From the NCBI RefSeq assembly GCF_910578445.1, contig NZ_CAJTQC010000040.1, positions 1-10,745 of the forward strand: a stretch of DNA of 10,745 nucleotides. The letters run 5' to 3'. The DNA comes from an uncultured Duncaniella sp. (GTDB lineage Bacteria; Bacteroidota; Bacteroidia; Bacteroidales; Muribaculaceae). The position numbers and the translations under genes are program-made. Shown here piece by piece: positions 6,318 to 10,745 of the stretch. The notes under the pieces were generated by a model. That model saw nothing but the letters and a program-made list of their open reading frames with translations, ran no database searches and was not told the DNA's origin. Numbering within the stretch: the first letter of the stretch is position 1; each line of letters begins with the position of its first letter.

Positions 6318-6387
6318 TACAAGGAAACAATGCCCAACCGTCCTGTCAGGTTTATCGCAAATCCATAGCGCCAGCCTCAGGGCATTT

Positions 6388-6419
6388 GCAAACTTTCCAG
6401 TTGCTAATTTTATTTTTTT
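6388..6419 (+). terminator. weak terminator after the AAA+ gene
   Basis: GCAAACT (6388-6394) and AGTTGC (6399-6404) pair with one bulged A around a TTCC loop, followed by a T-rich tract (TAATTTTATTTTTTT, 6405-6419). The stem is short, so termination may be partial. It lies about 70 bases after the AAA+ stop codon and just before the promoter of the aromatic operon. Confidence 0.5.
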
Positions 6420-6429
6420 CTGAAATAAA

Positions 6430-6460
6430 TTTGTCATTTCGTAAATAATCCCTACCTTTG
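6430..6460 (+). promoter_or_regulatory. promoter of the pheA-tyrA operon
   Basis: TTTG (6430-6433), a 19-base spacer and TACCTTTG (6453-6460) match the Bacteroidota consensus perfectly. Transcription should start close to 6465. That leaves a leader of about 250 bases before pheA, containing the leader peptide and the attenuator, and an untranslated stretch of about 37 bases before the leader ATG. Confidence 0.88.
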
Positions 6461-6501
6461 CAGCATAAAATTTAAAGCAAACTCAAGAATATTTTGAAAA
6501 A

Positions 6502-6558
6502 ATGACACGATTTTACGCATATCCGTTTTTTTATTATTTTTATTTTAGCCAAAAATAA
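6502..6558 (+). CDS. Phe/Tyr-rich leader peptide of the aromatic operon attenuator
   Basis: An 18-codon frame, MTRFYAYPFFYYFYFSQK, starts at an ATG behind the A-rich sequence TTTTGAAAAA, as usual for translation starts in this phylum. It stops at TAA 6556-6558. Ten residues are aromatic: five Phe (all TTT) and five Tyr (four TAT, one TAC). Seven of these lie consecutively at codons 9-15, and there is no Trp codon. The stop codon abuts the 5' arm of the antiterminator. Its role would be regulatory: ribosome progress through these codons reports charged tRNA-Phe and tRNA-Tyr, as PheL does upstream of Escherichia coli pheA. The peptide itself need not accumulate. One caution is that the T-rich sequence makes Phe codons cheap by chance. 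The position, stop placement and flanking RNA segments make chance unlikely. Confidence 0.85.
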   Translation: MTRFYAYPFFYYFYFSQK

Positions 6559-6646
6559 GAACGGGATTTGCATGCGTAGAATTTTCATATGATTGCAAAA
6601 TGTTTCCATCATAAAAATCCCGTTCGTCAATGAACGGGATTTTTTT
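6515..6646 (+). promoter_or_regulatory. ribosome-mediated transcription attenuator (Phe/Tyr)
   Basis: Four segments can be read directly. Segment 1 (6515-6527, ACGCATATCCGTT) lies in the peptide's coding region. Segment 2 is 6559-6577, starting GAACGGGATTT. Segment 3 is 6613-6625, AAAAATCCCGTTC. Segment 4 is 6632-6644, GAACGGGATTTTT. Segments 1 and 2 pair through ATCCGTT with AACGG(G)AT, plus ACGCAT with ATGCGT, forming a protector. Segments 2 and 3 pair over 11 perfect bases as antiterminator. Segments 3 and 4 pair over 13 bases and end in Ts as terminator. A ribosome stalled at the Phe/Tyr codons occupies segment 1 and frees segment 2 to sequester segment 3, so transcription continues. A ribosome reaching the stop codon covers segment 2, so the terminator forms. 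The geometry is that of the E. coli trp and pheA attenuators. Confidence 0.85.
6613..6646 (+). terminator. intrinsic terminator of the attenuator
   Basis: AAAAATCCCGTTC (6613-6625), the six-base loop GTCAAT, and GAACGGGATTTTT (6632-6644) form a perfect 13-bp hairpin running into seven Ts (6640-6646). It lies inside the operon leader, about 70 bases before pheA and well downstream of the promoter. Its purpose must therefore be conditional termination rather than ending the AAA+ transcript. Confidence 0.92.
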
Positions 6647-6717
6647 ATTTTAGAGACATTGAACCGAACAAAATTATAAGACCGGATTTTTCAAACTACC
6701 GTCAAAAGACTACGACA

Positions 6718-7566
6718 ATGAAAAAGATTACCATCCAAGGAGTAGCCGGCTGCTACCACGACGCAGCAGCCCACCTCTATTTCAGCGACGAAGACATACA
6801 GACTATCGAATGCGAGACATTTCCTGCCATGTTTGAAACCCTCGCGACCGACGCATCACTGCTTGGAATAGTGGCAATCGAAAACACAATTGCCGGAAGT
6901 CTGCTGCAAAACCACGAACTTCTGCGCCAGAGCAATCTGAGAATCATCGGAGAATTGAAGCTGAGAATCTCCCACGTGCTCGCCGCGCTCCCGGGACAGG
7001 CAATCGACGACCTCTCGGAAGTCAACTCCCACCCGATGGCCCTGATGCAGTGCGAACAGTTCCTGCGCCGCCATCCGAATCTCAAAATCGTGGAGCGCCT
7101 CGACACCGCAGGCAGCGCCAAAGAAATCGCCACCGACAACCTCGAAGGTCACGCAGCGGTCTGCGGAGAATATGCAGCCTCGCTCTACGGACTCAATATC
7201 CTTGAAAAAGGAATCGAGACCAACAAACGCAATTTCACCCGCTTCCTCATCATAGCCGACCCCTTGCTCGCATCCGAAATCGGGCCTGCCGAACGCGACA
7301 TTGACAAAGCTTCAATTGTTTTCACTCTCCCCCACACCCACGGAGCGCTGTCAAAGGTGCTGACAATCCTGTCGTTCTACGACATCAACCTTTCAAAAAT
7401 ACAATCCACCCCAATCGTAGGACGCGAATGGGAATACAGATTCTATGTCGATGTGACATTCGACAGCCTCGTGCGCTACCATCAGGCCATCGAAGCCGTG
7501 CGACCACTGATCAAAGACCTCAAGATACTCGGCGAATATGCCGAAGCCAAGATAACCCACGCTTAA
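6718..7566 (+). CDS. pheA: prephenate dehydratase
   Basis: This 282-residue cytoplasmic enzyme converts prephenate to phenylpyruvate, the committed step to phenylalanine. The prephenate dehydratase domain spans about 3-180, with ENTIAGS (55-61), the SHP element (104-106) and the catalytic TRF motif in NFTRFLII (172-179). An ACT domain follows at about 196-278 (GALSKVL at 209-215), the usual site for Phe feedback. The motif that reads ESRP in many ACT-regulated dehydratases is QSTP here (229-232, within KIQSTPIVG), so allosteric behaviour may differ. There is no chorismate mutase domain as in the E. coli fusion; that activity is carried by the third gene. It is first in the operon and 22 bases ahead of the aminotransferase. 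Transcription is expected to depend on the attenuator upstream. Confidence 0.96.
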   Translation: MKKITIQGVAGCYHDAAAHLYFSDEDIQTIECETFPAMFETLATDASLLGIVAIENTIAGSLLQNHELLRQSNLRIIGELKLRISHVLAALPGQAIDDLSEVNSHPMALMQCEQFLRRHPNLKIVERLDTAGSAKEIATDNLEGHAAVCGEYAASLYGLNILEKGIETNKRNFTRFLIIADPLLASEIGPAERDIDKASIVFTLPHTHGALSKVLTILSFYDINLSKIQSTPIVGREWEYRFYVDVTFDSLVRYHQAIEAVRPLIKDLKILGEYAEAKITHA

Positions 7567-7588
7567 CCACCCACACACCAAAAGACTC

Positions 7589-8758
7589 ATGGAAATCAAG
7601 CCCTCACAAAGAGTTGAAAATATAAAGGAATACTATTTCTCGACCAAACTGAAAGAAGTGGCAGCAATGAAAGCTGCCGGTGAAGATGTCGTGTCGCTCG
7701 GCATAGGCGGCCCGGACCGACCGCCACATCAAAGCGTAATCGACGCGATGACCGAAGCGCTCAACTGCCCGTCGAACCACGGTTATCAGCCACATGTCGG
7801 TGTGCCTGAACTCCGCGAAGGCTTTGCACGGTGGTACAAGAAATGGTATGGCGTAGAACTCGACCCAAAATCGGAAATCCAACCGCTGATAGGGTCAAAA
7901 GAGGGTGTGACCCACATCTCGCTCGCATTTCTCAATCCGGGCGACGGAGTGCTCGTGCCCAACCCCGGCTATCCGACCTACTCGTCGATAAGCAAGCTCG
8001 TCGGCGCAGAGATATTCAACTATGATCTGGTCGAGGAAAGCGGATGGCAGCCCGATTTCGAAGCCTTGGAACAACTACCGCTCGACCGCATAAAACTCAT
8101 GTGGCTCAACTATCCCCACATGCCAACAGGCGCACGGGCACGCATGGAGACATTCGAAAAGGCGGTGGCTTTCGGCAAGAAACACGGCATCGTCATCGTC
8201 AACGACAACCCATACTCCTTCATCCTCAACGACAACCCCATGAGCATCATGCAGGTAGAGGGTGCAAAAGAGATAGCCATCGAAATGAACTCCCTCAGCA
8301 AGAGCCACAACATGCCCGGATGGCGTGTCGGCATGGCTGCTTCAAACCCGACGTTCATATCATGGATACTCAAAGTGAAGAGCAACATCGACTCCGGACA
8401 GTTCAAGCCACTCATGCTTGCCGCAGCCAAGGCTCTTGAAGCCGACAAAAGCTGGCACGACGAGGTAAATGCAGTCTACGCCTCACGCCGTAAGGTGGCC
8501 GAAAAAATCATGACAGAGCTCGGATGCACCTTCGACCCCACCCAGAGCGGACTGTTCCTATGGGGTAAAATCAATGACCCGGAAGTCACATCCGAAGCCC
8601 TTGCCGACCGTCTGCTCCATGAGGCAAAAGTGTTCCTGACCCCGGGATTCATCTTTGGCTCAAACGGCGAAAGATATATCCGCATCTCCCTCTGTGCGAC
8701 GGAAGAGCGCATGAACGAAGCCCTCGACCGCATCAAAAAACTCAACGAAAACAAGTAA
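7589..8758 (+). CDS. class I/II PLP-dependent aminotransferase, probably aromatic
   Basis: This 389-residue fold-type I aminotransferase resembles aspartate and LL-diaminopimelate aminotransferases. The Schiff-base lysine is K238 in SLSKSHNMPGWRVG (235-248), with the phosphate-binding R246 close by. D206 and Y209 in NDNPY contact the cofactor ring, and R365 in YIRIS should bind the substrate carboxylate. The loop usually written (H/N)NPTG reads HMPTG (177-181), so the Asn that normally contacts the cofactor oxygen is Met. The position between pheA and the DAHP synthase gene, with gaps of 22 and 25 bases, indicates that it makes Phe and Tyr from phenylpyruvate and 4-hydroxyphenylpyruvate. Transamination of prephenate or aspartate is possible. 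Automatic labels such as aspartate aminotransferase should be treated as loose. The function is inferred from context. Confidence 0.88.
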   Translation: MEIKPSQRVENIKEYYFSTKLKEVAAMKAAGEDVVSLGIGGPDRPPHQSVIDAMTEALNCPSNHGYQPHVGVPELREGFARWYKKWYGVELDPKSEIQPLIGSKEGVTHISLAFLNPGDGVLVPNPGYPTYSSISKLVGAEIFNYDLVEESGWQPDFEALEQLPLDRIKLMWLNYPHMPTGARARMETFEKAVAFGKKHGIVIVNDNPYSFILNDNPMSIMQVEGAKEIAIEMNSLSKSHNMPGWRVGMAASNPTFISWILKVKSNIDSGQFKPLMLAAAKALEADKSWHDEVNAVYASRRKVAEKIMTELGCTFDPTQSGLFLWGKINDPEVTSEALADRLLHEAKVFLTPGFIFGSNGERYIRISLCATEERMNEALDRIKKLNENK

Positions 8759-8783
8759 CTTATACATAGACAACATATATCTT

Positions 8784-9860
8784 ATGGAAAATATCAAACC
8801 GCTCGCAATCGACGGAGTGGAACTCACCAAACCGATTATAATTTCAGGCCCATGCAGCGCCGAGACAGAGGACCAAGTCATGCAGACCGCACGCGAACTC
8901 TTGCGGTCGGGCGTAAAAATCTATCGCGCCGGAATCTGGAAACCACGCACAAAACCCGGAGGTTTCGAAGGTGTCGGCGTCCCCGGACTTGCATGGCTCA
9001 ATAAAGTGCGCGAGGAAACCGGCCTGAAAATCGCAACCGAAGTCGCAAACCGCGGCCACGTCGAAGCAGCCCTCGAATATGACCTCGACCTTCTGTGGAT
9101 CGGTGCGCGCACGTCGGCCAATCCGTTTGCGATGCAGGAAATCGCCGACGTACTCCGCGAAAGCGGCAAGGACATCCCCGTGCTCGTAAAAAATCCGGTC
9201 AACCCCGATCTGGAGCTATGGATCGGCGCACTCGAACGTCTCTACAACGCCGGCATCACCCGTCTGGGCGTTATCCACCGTGGATTCAGCACCTACGGCG
9301 AACACATCTACCGCAACCATCCCCAGTGGCGCATTCCGCTCGAACTCCGCATCCGCTACCCGCAAATTCCCATCATCTGCGACCCCAGCCACATCGGAGG
9401 CAAACGCGAACTCATCGCTTCGCTCTCGCAGCAGGCTCTCGACATGGGCTTCGACGGCCTCATCATCGAAAGCCACTGCAATCCGGACTGCGCATGGAGC
9501 GACAAGAACCAGCAAATCACTCCTGAAGTCCTTGGAGTCATACTCGACAACCTCGTTTACCGCGACGCGCCTGTCCCGACCGAGAGTCTCGCTCAGCTCC
9601 GCCGCCAGATCGACCAGCTCGACAACGACCTCGTCGAAATACTTGCCAAGCGAATGAACATATCGCGCGAAATCGGTAAATACAAAAAGAACCACAACAT
9701 GCCTATCGTGCAGCCCGGCCGCTACGGCGACATCATGCACACACGTGTGAAGACAGCAGCTTCCGCCGGTGTCGATGAGGAATTCATGCGTAAAATCCTC
9801 TCGACCATCCACGAAGAGTCTGTAAGACTTCAGGTAGAGCTCACTGAAAACAAGCAGTAA
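8784..9860 (+). CDS. aroF: bifunctional DAHP synthase (type I-beta) / chorismate mutase (AroQ)
   Basis: This 358-residue fusion enzyme acts twice in the pathway. Residues 1 to about 262 are the KDO8PS-like DAHP synthase, which condenses phosphoenolpyruvate and erythrose 4-phosphate. It shows GPCSAET (22-28), KPRTKPGGFEG (53-63), KNP (136-138) and DPSHIGGK (200-207). Likely metal ligands are C24, H203, E229 and an aspartate near 235-240. Residues about 267-352 form an AroQ-type chorismate mutase. By alignment to E. coli, R273, R290, K301, R313 and Q350 match the active-site set, while Tyr314 stands where E. coli has Glu. The mutase domain on this enzyme commonly doubles as the sensor for prephenate feedback. 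The operon thus controls both pathway entry and the branch to Phe/Tyr, and leaves the Trp branch outside. The gap to tyrA is 63 bases with no obvious promoter. Confidence 0.95.
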   Translation: MENIKPLAIDGVELTKPIIISGPCSAETEDQVMQTARELLRSGVKIYRAGIWKPRTKPGGFEGVGVPGLAWLNKVREETGLKIATEVANRGHVEAALEYDLDLLWIGARTSANPFAMQEIADVLRESGKDIPVLVKNPVNPDLELWIGALERLYNAGITRLGVIHRGFSTYGEHIYRNHPQWRIPLELRIRYPQIPIICDPSHIGGKRELIASLSQQALDMGFDGLIIESHCNPDCAWSDKNQQITPEVLGVILDNLVYRDAPVPTESLAQLRRQIDQLDNDLVEILAKRMNISREIGKYKKNHNMPIVQPGRYGDIMHTRVKTAASAGVDEEFMRKILSTIHEESVRLQVELTENKQ

Positions 9861-9923
9861 GCAATCAGGCTACACACAACACTATCACCACACTACGTAA
9901 ATTTTTTTGACAATCGAAAAGAG

Positions 9924-10697
9924 ATGAAAATACTGATTCTCGGAGCAGGTAAGATGGGCAGCTTCTTCTGCGACCTTCTTTCGTTTGACCACGAGGTCGC
10001 AGTGTACGACCCCGACCACCAGCGCCTTCGCTTCACATTCAACGCACTCCGCTTCAAGGAACTTAGCGAAATCGAGGACTTTGAACCTCAGCTGGTCATC
10101 AACGCCTCGACTGTAAAATACACATTGCAGTCGTTTGAGGCCGTGCTCCCCTACCTCAAACCGTCATGTATCATCAGCGACATCGCCTCGGTCAAAACCG
10201 GGCTGCCTGAATTCTATGCCACATGCGGCCACCCCTTTGTCAGCACCCATCCCATGTTCGGGCCGACATTCGCCTCGCTCAGCAATCTCAGCAATGAAAA
10301 CGCCATCATAATCAGCGAAGGCGACCATCTCGGAAAGGTGTTTTTCCGCGACCTATATTCACGCCTTCATCTCAACATAGTCGAATATACGTTTACACAG
10401 CACGACGAGACCATAGCCTATTCGCTCTCAATTCCGTTTGCAGCCACGCTCGCCTTTGCGGGTGTCATGAAACATCAGGAAGCGCCCGGAACAACCTTCA
10501 AGCGCCACATGCAGATTGCACGCGGACTTATGTCGGAAGACGATTTTCTCGTCAGCGAAATTCTTTTCAATCCCAACACCCCACAGCAGATTGAAAAAAT
10601 ACAGCAACAGATGGCCGAGCTTCTCGACATCATCAAACGCCGCGACAGTGAAGAGATGAAAGCTTTCCTCGCGCGCGTGCGTGAACATATTAAATAA
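9924..10697 (+). CDS. tyrA: prephenate dehydrogenase
   Basis: This 257-residue NAD-dependent enzyme oxidatively decarboxylates prephenate to 4-hydroxyphenylpyruvate, the step towards tyrosine. A Rossmann fold starts at the N-terminus with ILGAGKMG (5-12), and D29 at the end of strand two favours NAD over NADP. SDIASVK (85-91), the STHPMFGP motif with catalytic H109 (107-114), and QHDETIAYSLSIPF (159-172) mark the substrate pocket. TFKRHMQIAR (191-200) supplies the arginine expected to bind the prephenate carboxylate. It is short for the family and has neither an ACT nor a fused mutase domain, so Tyr control probably rests on the attenuator and the DAHP synthase. It is the last operon gene visible. 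The remaining 48 bases show no gene or complete terminator. Confidence 0.94.
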   Translation: MKILILGAGKMGSFFCDLLSFDHEVAVYDPDHQRLRFTFNALRFKELSEIEDFEPQLVINASTVKYTLQSFEAVLPYLKPSCIISDIASVKTGLPEFYATCGHPFVSTHPMFGPTFASLSNLSNENAIIISEGDHLGKVFFRDLYSRLHLNIVEYTFTQHDETIAYSLSIPFAATLAFAGVMKHQEAPGTTFKRHMQIARGLMSEDDFLVSEILFNPNTPQQIEKIQQQMAELLDIIKRRDSEEMKAFLARVREHIK

Positions 10698-10745
10698 CGT
10701 GAGTTCGACATAAGTAATCAGAACAACGTCAGTTGCTTGTCAGCG

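Noticed and set aside
6526..6546. T-rich tract as a simple terminator tail
   Set aside because: No stable hairpin lies directly upstream; the tract is the aromatic codon run of the leader peptide.
6613..6646. Hairpin as the terminator of the AAA+ gene
   Set aside because: A perfect promoter (6430-6460) lies between the AAA+ gene and this hairpin, and its arm repeats at 6559-6569 show it is part of an attenuator.
9216..9812. 198-codon minus-strand frame inside the DAHP synthase gene
   Set aside because: It is opposite an intact, fully motif-bearing gene; long antisense frames are common in GC-richer coding sequence.
1..10745. CRISPR array, insertion sequence or integrase gene
   Set aside because: No regularly spaced repeats, no transposase or recombinase motifs and no terminal inverted repeats were seen; the island idea rests only on composition and gene remnants.

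Overview
The window looks like a chromosomal segment of a Bacteroidota bacterium, most likely order Bacteroidales. A gut family such as Muribaculaceae is a guess from composition and protein flavour. Five strand-specific promoters fit, exactly or nearly, the Bacteroidota pattern (TTTG, 19-21 bases, TAnnTTTG). Start codons lack Shine-Dalgarno sequences and sit behind A/T-rich leaders. The aromatic operon carries a DAHP synthase fused to a C-terminal chorismate mutase.

The left part (1-4320) is visibly A+T-rich and looks accessory. It holds a gene-free stretch with a strong terminator (1-640) and a small HipB-like HTH regulator with a three-half-site operator but no hipA beside it. An EamA/DMT transporter with a palindrome in its leader follows. 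Next come decayed coding remnants and a very strong terminator. On the minus strand lie an alternative sigma-70-family factor and a tRNA-Gln(TTG), each with its own promoter. A long, structured and apparently untranslated leader then precedes a 664-residue AAA+ ATPase (4323-6317). That ATPase has a CbbX/SpoVK-type motor joined by an acidic linker to an unrecognised N-terminal region.

The right part (6430-10697) is a more GC-rich biosynthetic operon: pheA (prephenate dehydratase), a class I/II aminotransferase, aroF-type DAHP synthase/chorismate mutase, and tyrA (prephenate dehydrogenase). Together these cover entry into the shikimate pathway, chorismate to prephenate, and both prephenate branches to Phe and Tyr, including transamination.

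The most striking element lies between the operon promoter and pheA. It is a complete ribosome-mediated transcription attenuator. An 18-codon leader peptide (MTRFYAYPFFYYFYFSQK) has ten Phe or Tyr codons and no Trp. It is followed by four RNA segments able to form a protector hairpin, an 11-bp antiterminator, or a 13-bp intrinsic terminator. This predicts that shortage of charged tRNA-Phe or tRNA-Tyr switches on the whole operon. The architecture is the classic enterobacterial one, but here it sits in a Bacteroidota genome, reads both amino acids, and controls a four-gene operon including the pathway entry enzyme.
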